64,000 nt of DNA, from positions 310,001-374,000 of the forward strand of contig JAVJRK010000011.1 of the NCBI GenBank assembly GCA_040218445.1. The letters run 5' to 3'. The DNA is from UBA1479 sp040218445. Its GTDB lineage: Bacteria; Pseudomonadota; Alphaproteobacteria; Rhodospirillales; Casp-alpha2. Under the pieces are notes generated by a model, which did not search any database, had not been told where the DNA came from, and saw only the letters and a list, made by a program, of their open reading frames with translations. The position numbers and the translations under genes are program-made. Numbering within the stretch: position 1 is the first letter of the stretch; every line of letters begins with the position of its first letter. Below are positions 43,510 to 52,739 of the stretch, piece after piece.

Positions 43510-44589
43510 TCAGCGGGTCAGCTTGGTGATTGCGGCCTCGGTTTCGTCCGCCAATCGTACCATCAGGTCCGCTGCCGTCTCCCGCCGGGCCATGCCCACG
43601 CCCTGCCCGGCCCATAAGGACAGCAATCCCGCATCGCCCGCCTTGGCCGCCGCCGTGCGCATAGGCCGGGTCAGGGCGTTCTGCCAAGGGAACGGCAGCG
43701 GCGCCGCGGTGGCACCATCCCCTTCCATGATTTCCATGAACCGGTTGACGATGCCGCGCGCGGGACGGCCGGAATACGCCCGGGTAATCCGAGTGTCTTC
43801 CGGCTGTGCCGCCATCAGGGCTTGCTTGTAACATTCAGGCGGGCCGGCTTCGGCACAGGTCAGAAAAGCCGTTCCCATCTGCACCGCCTGGGCACCCAGC
43901 GCCAATGCGGCGGCGATGCCGCGCCCGTCCATGATGCCGCCCGACGCCACCACGGGCACGGAAACGGCGTCGACGACCTGCGGCACCAGCGCCATGGTGC
44001 CGATCATCGATCCTTCGAACGAGCCGACAAAGGTCCCGCGATGACCGCCCGCCTCGCCCCCCTGGGCGACGACCGCGTCCACACCGGATTGTTCCAGGGC
44101 CAAGGCCTCCGCCACGGTCGTGGCCGTGCCCATGATGAAGACTCCGCGTGATTTCAGCGCCTCGACCGCGTCGTCCGGCAGCGTACCAAAGGTAAAGCTG
44201 AACACCTTGGCCCCGCTGTCCAGGGCAACGGGGAAATTCTTCTCGAACGGATCGGACATCGTTTCCGGCAACACAGGATCGGGTGCGCCGACGGCCGCAC
44301 CGGATTCCGCAACGGCGGAAACGGTCGCATCGGGATTTTCCGGGCGCGGCGGAACCGGTTGTGGGGCGAACAGATTGACCCCGAAAGACCGGTTGGTCTG
44401 TGCCCGAACGATGTCGATCGTTTGTTGAAAAACCTCAGGCGTCAGATAGGTCGCACCGGTGCAGCCCAGCCCCCCGGCTTCGGAGACTGCCGTCACCAAT
44501 GCAGGCGTGTCGCTGCCGCCGGCCATGGGGGCCTGGATGACGGGACTGGTCAGGGCCAGACGGGTCATCAAATCGGTTGAGACGGGCAT
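43510..44589 (-). CDS. Nitronate monooxygenase family protein
   Basis: A 359-residue FMN TIM-barrel protein of the nitronate monooxygenase / 2-nitropropane dioxygenase family. Signatures: PVIQAPMAGGSDTPALVTAVSEAGGLG (residues 16-42), GVNLFAPQP, VVAQGGEAGGHRGTF (with the conserved His), VVASGGIMDGRGIAAALALGAQAVQMGTAFL (phosphate binding). It detoxifies propionate-3-nitronate or related nitroalkanes, or acts as an enoyl reductase; the family is broad. It is preceded on the same strand by the LysR gene (97-base gap). Confidence 0.88.
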   Translation of the reverse strand: MPVSTDLMTRLALTSPVIQAPMAGGSDTPALVTAVSEAGGLGCTGATYLTPEVFQQTIDIVRAQTNRSFGVNLFAPQPVPPRPENPDATVSAVAESGAAVGAPDPVLPETMSDPFEKNFPVALDSGAKVFSFTFGTLPDDAVEALKSRGVFIMGTATTVAEALALEQSGVDAVVAQGGEAGGHRGTFVGSFEGSMIGTMALVPQVVDAVSVPVVASGGIMDGRGIAAALALGAQAVQMGTAFLTCAEAGPPECYKQALMAAQPEDTRITRAYSGRPARGIVNRFMEIMEGDGATAAPLPFPWQNALTRPMRTAAAKAGDAGLLSLWAGQGVGMARRETAADLMVRLADETEAAITKLTR

Positions 44590-44686
44590 GATGGTCCTCC
44601 GGTAATGAACGGCTGAGAAGGCTACCTTGACGGCAGCACCCTGGAAAACGGTTTCCGGCGATAGCCGCTATCGATATCCGAGATAC

Positions 44687-45565
44687 CTACTCCGCGGCCG
44701 CGCGCACCGGATACAGATGATCCATGAACGCCGCCATGGCCGGCGAGCGATAGCTGTCCCGCCGTTGAATGAACAGGGTGGTCACCCGCCCTTCCTTGGC
44801 CGGCAGGGCATGAATCCGCACGCGTCCCTGTTCCGCCACGGCACGCGCGATCCCGCGCGGCAACAGGGTCACGCCGAGACCCGCCGCGACGCAGCCCATG
44901 ATCGTTTCAATGGTTCCGAATTCCAGAATGCGCAGGCCGGTCACGCCGCGCGCGGCAAGAATTTCTTCCAGCTTGCGGCGGTACGAACAACCGACGCGCA
45001 ACACCACGATCTTGACCTCGCCGTTTTCGGCAATCCTGCGCAGGTCCGCAACGCCGGGCGCCGTCACGGCCACAAGGTCTTCGTGGAACGCGGTCTGACA
45101 TTCCAGATCGGGATGATCGACCGGGCCGCAGACAAAAGCCCCTTCGACCCGGTTTTCCAGCACGTCTTCGATCAGTTCCGCCGTGGTGCCCGTGCGGATG
45201 GAAAGGTCGACCCCCGGATACTCCCCGACAAAGCCGGTCAAAACCGGCGACAAATGCATGGCCGCCGTGGTTTCCAAAGAACCCAGGACAAGGTCACCAC
45301 GCGGCACCCCGTCATCCGCCACGGCACGCTTGGCATCGGCCAGCAAGCGTTCCGCCGCCTTGGCGAAAGGAAGCAGGCGTTCGCCCGCAGGCGTCAGGCG
45401 CACCCCCCTGGAATGGCGGTCGAACAAAGACGTTCCAAGCGCATCTTCCAACAACCGAATGCGCGCCGTCACATTGGATTGCACGGTATTCAGTTCCGAC
45501 GCCGCCCGGTTCATGGCCCCCGCGCGTGCCACCGCTTCAAAAAAACGAAGGTCGGACAGATCCAT
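44687..45565 (-). CDS. LysR-family transcriptional regulator
   Basis: A 292-residue LTTR: winged helix at residues 1-62 (LRFFEAVARAGAMNRAASELNTVQSNVTARIRLLEDALGTSLFDRHSRGVRLT), then a substrate-binding domain with GSLETTAAMHLSPVL, which is typical of PtrR-like members. It may control the nitronate monooxygenase downstream or the divergent DUF2325 gene; LTTRs often regulate divergent neighbours. A palindrome-like TCATTATTAATGA lies within 20 bases of its start. Confidence 0.9.
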   Translation of the reverse strand: MDLSDLRFFEAVARAGAMNRAASELNTVQSNVTARIRLLEDALGTSLFDRHSRGVRLTPAGERLLPFAKAAERLLADAKRAVADDGVPRGDLVLGSLETTAAMHLSPVLTGFVGEYPGVDLSIRTGTTAELIEDVLENRVEGAFVCGPVDHPDLECQTAFHEDLVAVTAPGVADLRRIAENGEVKIVVLRVGCSYRRKLEEILAARGVTGLRILEFGTIETIMGCVAAGLGVTLLPRGIARAVAEQGRVRIHALPAKEGRVTTLFIQRRDSYRSPAMAAFMDHLYPVRAAAE

Positions 45566-45700
45566 ATCAATATTTCATTATTAATGATGACATATAAAAT
45601 TATATATCAGTTTTTTAGATACCTTGTAAATCTCGTCAGGCAACGCACCGACGAGCACCCACCTCGATTGCGATTGATTCGCAAAATTCCCCTTGTGAAA

Positions 45701-45720
45701 TTGATAATCATTATCATATT
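45701..45720. promoter_or_regulatory. Fur box
   Basis: Contains GATAATCATTATC, a perfect 13-base core of the 19-base Fur consensus, 107 bases before the DUF2325 start codon and between it and the divergent LysR gene. A possible promoter around it is TTGTGA with CATATT 16 bases later, so bound Fur would block it. Confidence 0.85.
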
Positions 45721-45821
45721 CTCCGAAAGCCATGCCCCACGGGCCGAAACCCGGACATACCGATCCGAGGGCAAAATCGGTCCCGGCCTTAACCTGGCTA
45801 CGATTGGAGAACCACGCACCC

Positions 45822-47063
45822 ATGTGCGAGCTTTGCGGCGATAAAAACCACCACAACCACCCAGCCTTGGGCAATGCGCCCGGCAACAGCGAGCCGGTCC
45901 TCAAACGGCGCCGCCTGTGGGAAATGACGGCCGGTTGGCATTGCTCGATCCTGGGGACATGCCTGACTCTTTCGGACCTGCGCGCCCTGGCGCGGAAACT
46001 GCCGCTGAACATCCGCAGCGGCTTTCCCATCGATTATCAATTGCACGGGTTTTTCGTCAAAGAAGCGGACCAGCCCGGCAAAGCCGCCAAGATGCTGACC
46101 AAGCTTCTGGACCGCAAGCACGCCAAGGCGATCCGTGCCCTGCGCGGCGCCAGGCAAGTGCCCGCGCTTGAAAGCTATTGGGACGAAGCCCTTGAGGCCG
46201 GCGACATCCCCGGCCCCTATTGGGCGATCCTCAGCCATCCCGTCACGACCACGGAACTGTCGGAGCGCATGTTCGCTGATGTGCACATGCTGTCGCACTT
46301 GGTGGGGGCGTCCAACCGGGGCGACATCCGGCGTCTGACCGCGCTGGAGGAAGAAAACGCCGGCTTGCGTGAAAAACTGGCCAAGCAACAAAGCCACCAT
46401 CGCCAACGCCTGGACGATAAGGAAAAACAAATTTCCCAATTACGGGATGAACTTCACCACGATCCGTCGCGCGCGATCCGCATCGCGCAACCGGAAGACC
46501 TGGACATCGACGGTGCCTGTGCCTCCGTTCCGGCCCTGCAAGGCGAACTTCGCCATCTGGGAGCCCAAGCGGCCCAAGCTTCCGAAACCTTGCGCGGGCA
46601 ACGCAGCCGGATCGACGAACTGTCGGGCTTGGTCGACAGCCTGCTCGACGAGAACCGCTCCCTTGAACTGGCGCTGTTGCGCGAACGGGCCCAGGGTGAA
46701 CCCGATGACGCGAATTGCGATCCTGCCTGCCCGTTCGATCTAGGGGGACGCTGCCTGCTGTATGTCGGCGGCCGCCAGCAAACCGTACATCGCCTGAAAT
46801 CCCTGGTCGAAGCCTGGAACGGGCAGTTCCTGCACCACGACGGCGGGTTGGAGAAATCAATCAACGAACTGGCGGGTGCCGTGGTTAAGGCCGACGCCGT
46901 GGTCTTCCCCACAGATTGCGTCAGTCACGATGCGGCCCTTCAGGTCAAACGCCTGTGCCGCCAGACCATGAAGCCTTTCGTGCCGCTGCGCAGTTCCGGC
47001 GTTGCCTCCTTCGTCGCGGGCCTGCGGCACGGATTGGACGGTATGAACACCGGCGCGGGTTGA
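45822..47063 (+). CDS. DUF2325 domain protein, Cys/His-rich with coiled coil
   Basis: A 413-residue protein of unknown function. It begins MCELCGDKNHHNH, a compact Cys/His cluster that could bind metal. Next is a conserved WEMTAGWHCSILGTCLTLSDLRALARK block (about 35-65), a charged coiled-coil stretch near residues 165-300, CDPACPFDLGGRCLLYVGG, then the DUF2325 domain (HRLKSLVEAWNGQFLHHDGG, KADAVVFPTDCVSHDAA) to the end. It is Fur-box controlled and first of an iron-linked gene row. The start at 45822 is set by the cysteine cluster and by an alternative at 45732 lying close to the Fur box. Confidence 0.8.
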   Translation: MCELCGDKNHHNHPALGNAPGNSEPVLKRRRLWEMTAGWHCSILGTCLTLSDLRALARKLPLNIRSGFPIDYQLHGFFVKEADQPGKAAKMLTKLLDRKHAKAIRALRGARQVPALESYWDEALEAGDIPGPYWAILSHPVTTTELSERMFADVHMLSHLVGASNRGDIRRLTALEEENAGLREKLAKQQSHHRQRLDDKEKQISQLRDELHHDPSRAIRIAQPEDLDIDGACASVPALQGELRHLGAQAAQASETLRGQRSRIDELSGLVDSLLDENRSLELALLRERAQGEPDDANCDPACPFDLGGRCLLYVGGRQQTVHRLKSLVEAWNGQFLHHDGGLEKSINELAGAVVKADAVVFPTDCVSHDAALQVKRLCRQTMKPFVPLRSSGVASFVAGLRHGLDGMNTGAG

Positions 47064-47069
47064 ACATCG

Positions 47070-47564
47070 ATGCATATCCATACCCCTGCTGTGACATTCG
47101 CCGACTTGCCGTTCGGCGAGCAATTCGTGCTCTGGGCCATGCGTCTTTGGACGCGCGGACAACACCACGGCACCTTGGATCACGCAACGCTGCGCAACGG
47201 CTTCAAGCTTGCGGGCGCCCCCGCGGCCCATGGCGACCTGGACGGTCTGATGACCATCATCACCACAGCAGCGACGGGGGCCATCGACATTCGCGGCCCG
47301 CAATGCAGGGACATCAGTGCCGATGAACATCATTTGATGAGCGTGATCGCAGGCTTTCAGAGGACCGGCGCGGCCGGCAGCGATTTATTCGATCGCCGCC
47401 TGCCGCCGACGGCAAAACGCCTGGGCATGGAACGCGCGAAAGAACTGGCAAACACCCTGGCAAAGGCCGGATTGAACATCCGGCCGCGCCGCCCAGCCCG
47501 GCCCGCCACGAAGAATTGCCCCCCGGCCACGCGCCCTATTCCCGGAGCGCCGACATTTCATTGA
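47070..47564 (+). CDS. Conserved-looking hypothetical, DUF2325 partner
   Basis: A 164-residue soluble protein, no family recognised. It begins 7 bases after the DUF2325 stop, so it is coupled to it. Features: FGEQFVLWAMRLWTRG near residue 16, PQCRDISADEHHLMSVIAGFQ near 78 (Cys plus two His), and a basic Arg/Pro-rich tail (RPRRPARPATKNCPPATRP). The shared operon implies a role in iron homeostasis, perhaps binding to the DUF2325 protein; this is inference only. Confidence 0.65.
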   Translation: MHIHTPAVTFADLPFGEQFVLWAMRLWTRGQHHGTLDHATLRNGFKLAGAPAAHGDLDGLMTIITTAATGAIDIRGPQCRDISADEHHLMSVIAGFQRTGAAGSDLFDRRLPPTAKRLGMERAKELANTLAKAGLNIRPRRPARPATKNCPPATRPIPGAPTFH

Positions 47565-47665
47565 CGGAAATGCGGCGTCTCGTTCGTCTTATTCCTAAGA
47601 GCCTTCATTTCGGCCCGGCCGGACCCGCAAATCACAGAAGAAACGCAAACTCACAGGAGTGATCT

Positions 47666-48928
47666 ATGAACCGCCTCACCAAATCGCTTTCCATTGCCTG
47701 CGCCTTTGCGGCGCTTGCCTTGCGGCCACTGCCGGCCGTGGCGGCGGACCCGGCCAAGGTGCTCGACACCTATGCCGACATCGCCCATGCCATGTACGAA
47801 GACTCGCTGATCGCCGCCGGCTCCCTGAAAGCGGCGATTGACGGCCTGGTTGCCAAGCCGTCGCGCGAAGCCCTGATCCGCGCCCGCGCCGCCTGGGTCG
47901 CCGCGCGCCAGCCCTATCAGCAGACAGAAGGTTATCGGTTCGGCAACGCCGCCGTCGATGACTGGGAAGGCAAGGTCAACGCCTGGCCCCTGGATGAAGG
48001 CCTGATCGATTATGTCGACGCATCCTACGGCAAGGACAGCCAGGACAATCCCTATTACACGGCCAACGTCATCGCCAATCCGAATCTGCGCCTGGGCGGC
48101 AAGACCATCGACGCCGCCAAGATCACGCCCCAGCTGCTTTCCGGCACCCTGCACGAAGTCGACGGCGTCGAAGCCAACGTGGCCACCGGCTATCACGCCA
48201 TAGAATTCCTGCTTTGGGGCCAGGACCTGAACGGCACCGGCCCCGGCGCCGGCAACCGCCCGCACACGGATTTCGACACCAAGAACTGCACCCACGGCAA
48301 TTGCGACCGCCGGGCTCAATACCTGACGGCGGCGACCGACCTGTTGATCGCCGACCTTAAGGACATCGTCGCCCAATGGGCGCCGGACGGCGACGCCCGC
48401 AAGGCCGTCAAAGATGTCGGCGCCATCATCAAGGGCCTGGGCAGTCTGTCCTACGGCGAGCTTGCGGGCGAGCGCATCAAGCTGGGCCTGATGCTCCACG
48501 ATCCCGAGGAAGAACACGATTGCTTCGCCGACAACACACACAATTCCCATTACTTCGATCAGGTCGGCATGATGGCGGTCTATTCCGGTCATTATGCCCG
48601 CATCGACGGCTCGGTCGTCATGGGTCCCAGCCTGGCAGATCTGGTCAAAGCCAAGGACGCCAAACTGGCGGCAAAGATCGATGATGCGATGAACGCCACC
48701 CTGGCCCGCATGCAGATCATGAAGGATCTGGCCGACCGCCGCGTCATGGCCTACGACCAGATGATCGGCGAAGGCAACGTGGCCGGAAACAAGATCATCC
48801 AGGACGTCGTCGACGGACTGGTCGCACAGGCCAAGGCGATTGAAAGCGCCATGGCGCCGCTGGGCCTTTCCGGTGTGTCGTTCGAAGGCTCCGACAGCCT
48901 TGACAATCCGACCGCCGTATTCAAATAG
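47666..48928 (+). CDS. Imelysin family protein (IrpA/ICMP-like)
   Basis: A 420-residue periplasmic protein of the M75/imelysin family (iron-regulated protein A; related to the EfeO core). Sec signal at residues 1-28 (AVAA). The putative iron-binding GxHxxE motif is intact: Gly175, His177, Glu180 in TGYHAIEFLLWG. The N-terminal helical repeat has VLDTYADIAHAMYEDSL and ARAAWVAARQPYQQTEGYRFG. Despite the peptidase name, imelysins are thought to bind iron rather than cut proteins. It is the first of a row with a di-haem oxidoreductase, a second imelysin and DUF1513; AGGAG lies 8 bases before the ATG. Confidence 0.92.
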   Translation: MNRLTKSLSIACAFAALALRPLPAVAADPAKVLDTYADIAHAMYEDSLIAAGSLKAAIDGLVAKPSREALIRARAAWVAARQPYQQTEGYRFGNAAVDDWEGKVNAWPLDEGLIDYVDASYGKDSQDNPYYTANVIANPNLRLGGKTIDAAKITPQLLSGTLHEVDGVEANVATGYHAIEFLLWGQDLNGTGPGAGNRPHTDFDTKNCTHGNCDRRAQYLTAATDLLIADLKDIVAQWAPDGDARKAVKDVGAIIKGLGSLSYGELAGERIKLGLMLHDPEEEHDCFADNTHNSHYFDQVGMMAVYSGHYARIDGSVVMGPSLADLVKAKDAKLAAKIDDAMNATLARMQIMKDLADRRVMAYDQMIGEGNVAGNKIIQDVVDGLVAQAKAIESAMAPLGLSGVSFEGSDSLDNPTAVFK

Positions 48929-48930
48929 CA

Positions 48931-48982
48931 GGGTGAGAGCGAACGGCGGCGTCTGCACATCATCGGGCGCCGTCGTTCACCC
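48931..48982 (+). other. Intercistronic hairpin after first imelysin
   Basis: A long stem: GAACGGCGGCG pairs with CGCCGTCGTTC (one mismatch) and outer GGGTGA/TCACCC can extend it. It lies in the 99-base gap between imelysin and di-haem gene. No T-run follows, so it probably stabilises or tunes the mRNA rather than ends it. Confidence 0.6.
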
Positions 48983-49027
48983 TTCGGTCTTGAACGACCA
49001 AATCTAACTTAAGGACGCACGTCTGAT

Positions 49028-50536
49028 ATGTTTTCGGCCAACCGCTGGGCCAGCCTAGCCGCCATTGCGGTCATGACCGCCGCCGCCATCCCTGCGTCCG
49101 CCGACCGGGCGACCGAGATCGTCAAGCCAACCACCGATTTTTCCAAGGCAGAGGCCTTTGAGGCCATGCAGGGCGGGGCCGCGACATCGCGCAAGGCCGC
49201 CAATATCAACGCGTTTTCCCATTCCTCCGCCAATCTTCATTTTTCCCAGGAACTGGATTTCAAGGTCGGCAACGGATTCTTCCGAAGGCTATGGGTTTCG
49301 GCGCCGGCATCGACCCGCTCGGCCGACGGTCTGGGCCCCCTGTTCAATGCCCGGTCGTGTCAGCGCTGCCATTTGAAAGACGGGCGCGGCCATCCGCCCA
49401 AGGCCAACTGGCCGGACGACAGCGCCGTCTCCATGTTCCTGCGCCTGTCGATCCCGCCGCAAACCGATGAACAGCGCCGCGCCATAAAACAGGCCCGCGC
49501 CACCGTCATCCCAGAGCCCACATACGGCGGGCAGCTTCAAGATTTCGCCATTCCGGGCATCGAGCCCGAAGGCCGCATGCACATCACCTATGCCGAAGAA
49601 CCTGTGAAACTGGGCGACGGCACGACGGTTTCCCTACGCCGCCCAACCTATACCATCACCCATCTTGGCTACGGCCCCCTACACCCCGACACCATGATCT
49701 CACCGCGCGTGACGCCGCCGATGATCGGCCTGGGCCTGTTGGAAATGATCGCCGATGCCGACATCACCGTGAATGCCGACCCGGACGACAAGGACGGCGA
49801 CGGCATTTCCGGGCGCGTCCAGCGTGTCTGGGACACGGATACGGGCAAGGCCGCAATCGGCCGGTTCGGGTGGAAAGCGGGCAACCCGACCATCCACCAG
49901 CAATCGGGCCATGCCTTCGCCGGCGACATCGGTATCTCCAACCCGGTCGCGCGCGATCATTGGGGGGACTGCACGAAAGCACAATCCGCCTGCCGCACCG
50001 CACCCGACGGCGGCACCACGCCGGATGCGGACAACCCGACCGCCGGCGGCATGGAGGCATCGCAAAAAGTTCTCGACCTGGTCGTGTTCTATTCCCGTAA
50101 CCTGGCCGTCCCCCAGCGCCGCAAAGTCACGGATGCCCAGGTACTGGCCGGCAAGAAAGCCTTTTACGAAGGCGGTTGCATCGCCTGTCATCGGCCCAAG
50201 TTCGTGACCCGCCGGGATGAAACCCGCAAGGAACACTCCTATCAGCTGATCTGGCCCTATACGGACATGCTGCTGCACGACATGGGCGACGGCCTTGCCG
50301 ACAACCGGCCCGAAGGCCAGGCCGACGGCCGCGAATGGCGGACACCGCCGCTTTGGGGCATCGGTCTGACCAAGACCGTCAACGGCCATACCTTTTTCCT
50401 GCACGACGGCCGGGCGCGCAACCTGCTGGAAGCCATCCTGTGGCACGGCGGCGAGGCTGAAGCCGCCCGCGAGAAAGTTAGAATGATGCCGAAAGAGGAG
50501 CGGAACGCGCTGCTCGCGTTCCTGAATTCGCTATGA
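49028..50536 (+). CDS. Di-haem oxidoreductase family protein (DUF1111)
   Basis: A 502-residue periplasmic cytochrome c-type enzyme (di-haem 'thiol oxidoreductase', DUF1111, related to MauG-like peroxidases). Signal peptide residues 1-25 (ASA). Two haem sites: CQRCH at 111-115 and CIACH at 384-388. Metal/substrate segment DDKDGDGISGRVQRV near 250 looks like a calcium-binding loop. It ends 4 bases inside the next imelysin gene, sharing ATGA, so they are coupled. By analogy with haem-containing EfeB in the EfeUOB iron system, it could oxidise or reduce iron for the imelysins; this is inference. Confidence 0.9.
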   Translation: MFSANRWASLAAIAVMTAAAIPASADRATEIVKPTTDFSKAEAFEAMQGGAATSRKAANINAFSHSSANLHFSQELDFKVGNGFFRRLWVSAPASTRSADGLGPLFNARSCQRCHLKDGRGHPPKANWPDDSAVSMFLRLSIPPQTDEQRRAIKQARATVIPEPTYGGQLQDFAIPGIEPEGRMHITYAEEPVKLGDGTTVSLRRPTYTITHLGYGPLHPDTMISPRVTPPMIGLGLLEMIADADITVNADPDDKDGDGISGRVQRVWDTDTGKAAIGRFGWKAGNPTIHQQSGHAFAGDIGISNPVARDHWGDCTKAQSACRTAPDGGTTPDADNPTAGGMEASQKVLDLVVFYSRNLAVPQRRKVTDAQVLAGKKAFYEGGCIACHRPKFVTRRDETRKEHSYQLIWPYTDMLLHDMGDGLADNRPEGQADGREWRTPPLWGIGLTKTVNGHTFFLHDGRARNLLEAILWHGGEAEAAREKVRMMPKEERNALLAFLNSL

Positions 50537-51594
50537 ACCGACGCCAGATTTTATATGGATTAATCATCGGCCTCGCAGGGAGCCTGATCACCCCTACCCC
50601 CGCCCATGCCGCCGGCAAGGCCATCGACTACGAAGCGGTCAATGCCGCCATCGTCAAAGACCACCTGCTGCCCCGCTATCACGGCCTGACCGGCAAGACC
50701 GCCCAACTTGCACAGGTTGCCGGAACGCTCTGCCCCGATGTCGCGCCCAAAACCCTAGACGCCGTCAAAACGGCCTTTCACGACGCCCTTGATGCCTGGC
50801 AAGAAATCGAACACCTGCGTCAGGGGCCGCCCGCCACGCTGGAAGCCCATATCCGCGTCAAGTTCTGGCCGGACCGCAGAAGCCTGGTCGACAAGCACCT
50901 GGCGCGCCTGATGGCGAATAAGAACCCGGATATCCTTAAACCGGACGTGTTCGGTCATGTCTCCATCGCCGTGCAGGGCTTTCCGGCCATGGAACGCCTG
51001 CTGTTCGCCGATAACGCCCAGACGCGCCTGAAGGATACCACCGGCCCGGTTTCGCCCTGTGCCGTCGTTCAGGCCATCGCGGTCAATCTGCATGCCATCG
51101 CCCGGGAACTGGAAACACGCTGGACCCGGGACCCCGCCGCCGGCCGTCCCGCGAAACGCGTCACCACTGATCTGTTCAACGATCTGGCCACGGGCCTGGG
51201 TGCCGTGGGCGACCTGAAACTGGGCGCCGCCCTGGGCAGCGACGGAGGATACAGACCGCGCCGGGCGGAAAACCAGCTAAGCGGCCGGGCCCTGCGCAAC
51301 GTGGCGCACAACCTGGTTGCACTGGAAGATTTGTATGACGGCCTCGCCACCGCACCGGCGGCAAGCTTGGCCGGCACACCGGAAGACACCCTGATCCGCC
51401 GCCAGTTCACTCAACTGATCGCGGATACGAAAGCCATGGGTCCGTCCATCAAGGCCTTGTTGAAAACCGATCAAGACGCCCTGCGTCTTAAGGAACTGAA
51501 GGGCCGTATCCTGAAATTGCGCGAACAGGTGATCGTAAACGTATCCGCGGCGCTGAATCTGGTTTTGGGCTTCAACGCCTTGGACGGAGACTGA
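50533..51594 (+). CDS. Second imelysin family protein, variant motif
   Basis: A 353-residue periplasmic protein with signal peptide (residues 1-27, AHA). It is imelysin-like by its helical pattern (AVKTAFHDALDAWQEIEHLRQGP, RDPAAGRPAKRVTTDLFNDLATGLGAVGDLKL), but the GxHxxE motif reads GFPAME (Gly149 to Glu154), so the metal-binding His is replaced by Pro151. This is probably the COG3489-like branch of imelysins. It may be a partner or carrier rather than a direct iron binder. The start overlaps the di-haem stop as ATGA; DUF1513 follows after 2 bases. Confidence 0.87.
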   Translation: MNRRQILYGLIIGLAGSLITPTPAHAAGKAIDYEAVNAAIVKDHLLPRYHGLTGKTAQLAQVAGTLCPDVAPKTLDAVKTAFHDALDAWQEIEHLRQGPPATLEAHIRVKFWPDRRSLVDKHLARLMANKNPDILKPDVFGHVSIAVQGFPAMERLLFADNAQTRLKDTTGPVSPCAVVQAIAVNLHAIARELETRWTRDPAAGRPAKRVTTDLFNDLATGLGAVGDLKLGAALGSDGGYRPRRAENQLSGRALRNVAHNLVALEDLYDGLATAPAASLAGTPEDTLIRRQFTQLIADTKAMGPSIKALLKTDQDALRLKELKGRILKLREQVIVNVSAALNLVLGFNALDGD

Positions 51595-51596
51595 TC

Positions 51597-52739
51597 ATGG
51601 TCACGACCATGACACGCCGCCGATTGTTGACCCTAAGCGCCGGTGGTTTCGTGCTGCTGGCCGCGCCGAGAATCCGCGCGTCCGCCAACGGGCCGCGTTA
51701 TCTGGGCGTCAGGCGGCTGGGCAACGGCCGTGACGCGCCCTTTCACTTCGTCGCCTGCGTGGCCGACGAACAGGGCCGCATCCTGCGCCAAGTCGCCCTG
51801 CCCGCCCGTGGACATGGTTTTGCCGTTGACCCAACCGGCACCCAGGCCGTGGCCCTTGCGCGCCGGCCCGGCACCTTCGCCGCCGCGTTCGATCCGGCGG
51901 GCGACGCCCCCGCACGTGTTTTTCACACGCCCAAGGGGCGGCATTTCCAGGGCCATGCGGTGTTCGAACCCCAGGGCCGATATCTGTTCGCGACCGAAAA
52001 CGATTTCAATAACGTGCGCGGCTGCATCGGGGTTTATGATGCCGCCGACCGCTTCAAACGCGTGGCTGAATTGCCCAGCCACGGCATCGGCGCGCACGAA
52101 TTGGTCCTGATGCCCGACGGCCAAACCCTGGCCGTCGCCAACGGCGGCATCCTGACCCACCCGGATAGCGGCCGGGCCAAGCTGAACCTGGGCACCATGA
52201 CCCCCAATCTGGCCTATGTGGACCTGGCATCCGGGCGCTTGCAGGACAGCGTTTCCCATGCCCCGGGCCGCCGGCAGAAACTGAGCATCCGCCATCTGGC
52301 CGCGTTCAGTGATGGGCGCGTCGTCATCGCCTGTCAGGATCAGGGCCCTGCGGGGGACGGCCTGCCACTGGTCGGCCTGCACCGTCCGGGGTCGGGCCGG
52401 ATCAAGGATTTGACCGCTCCCCAGGCGACTCTGTATGGCCTGCAAGGGTATTGCGGGTCGGTCGCCGTCGACCGGGGCAGCAAGATCGCCGCCGTCAGCG
52501 CCCCGCGCGGCGGCCGCATCTTGTTCTGGAACACGGCCACATCCGAACTGGTCGGCACCACGCCGCTTGCCGATGGTTGCGGTATTGCGCCCGGGCCGGC
52601 CGAAGGCTCCTTCGTGTTGACCAGCGGCCTGGGCGCCTTCCAGATCGGGGGGCCCGGATTATCCGCGTCTTCACCCCCTGCGGACAGCGCGCCCTGGGAC
52701 AACCATCTTCTGGCCGCCCCAGGGGGCCGGTCATCCTAA
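51597..52739 (+). CDS. DUF1513 domain protein (Tat-exported)
   Basis: A 380-residue periplasmic protein with a Tat-type signal MTRRRLLTLSAGGFVLLA, cut near residue 30. The body is rich in beta-propeller-like repeats (GRILRQVALPARGHGFAVDP, GRYLFATENDFNNVRGCIGVYDA, DGQTLAVANGGILTH), which is the DUF1513 pattern. It is the last gene of the imelysin/di-haem row. A folded, cofactor-containing or tightly bound partner is suggested by Tat export. A second ATG at residue 5 (MTRRR) would give a better Tat start. Its stop overlaps the convergent permease stop by four bases. Confidence 0.88.
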   Translation: MVTTMTRRRLLTLSAGGFVLLAAPRIRASANGPRYLGVRRLGNGRDAPFHFVACVADEQGRILRQVALPARGHGFAVDPTGTQAVALARRPGTFAAAFDPAGDAPARVFHTPKGRHFQGHAVFEPQGRYLFATENDFNNVRGCIGVYDAADRFKRVAELPSHGIGAHELVLMPDGQTLAVANGGILTHPDSGRAKLNLGTMTPNLAYVDLASGRLQDSVSHAPGRRQKLSIRHLAAFSDGRVVIACQDQGPAGDGLPLVGLHRPGSGRIKDLTAPQATLYGLQGYCGSVAVDRGSKIAAVSAPRGGRILFWNTATSELVGTTPLADGCGIAPGPAEGSFVLTSGLGAFQIGGPGLSASSPPADSAPWDNHLLAAPGGRSS

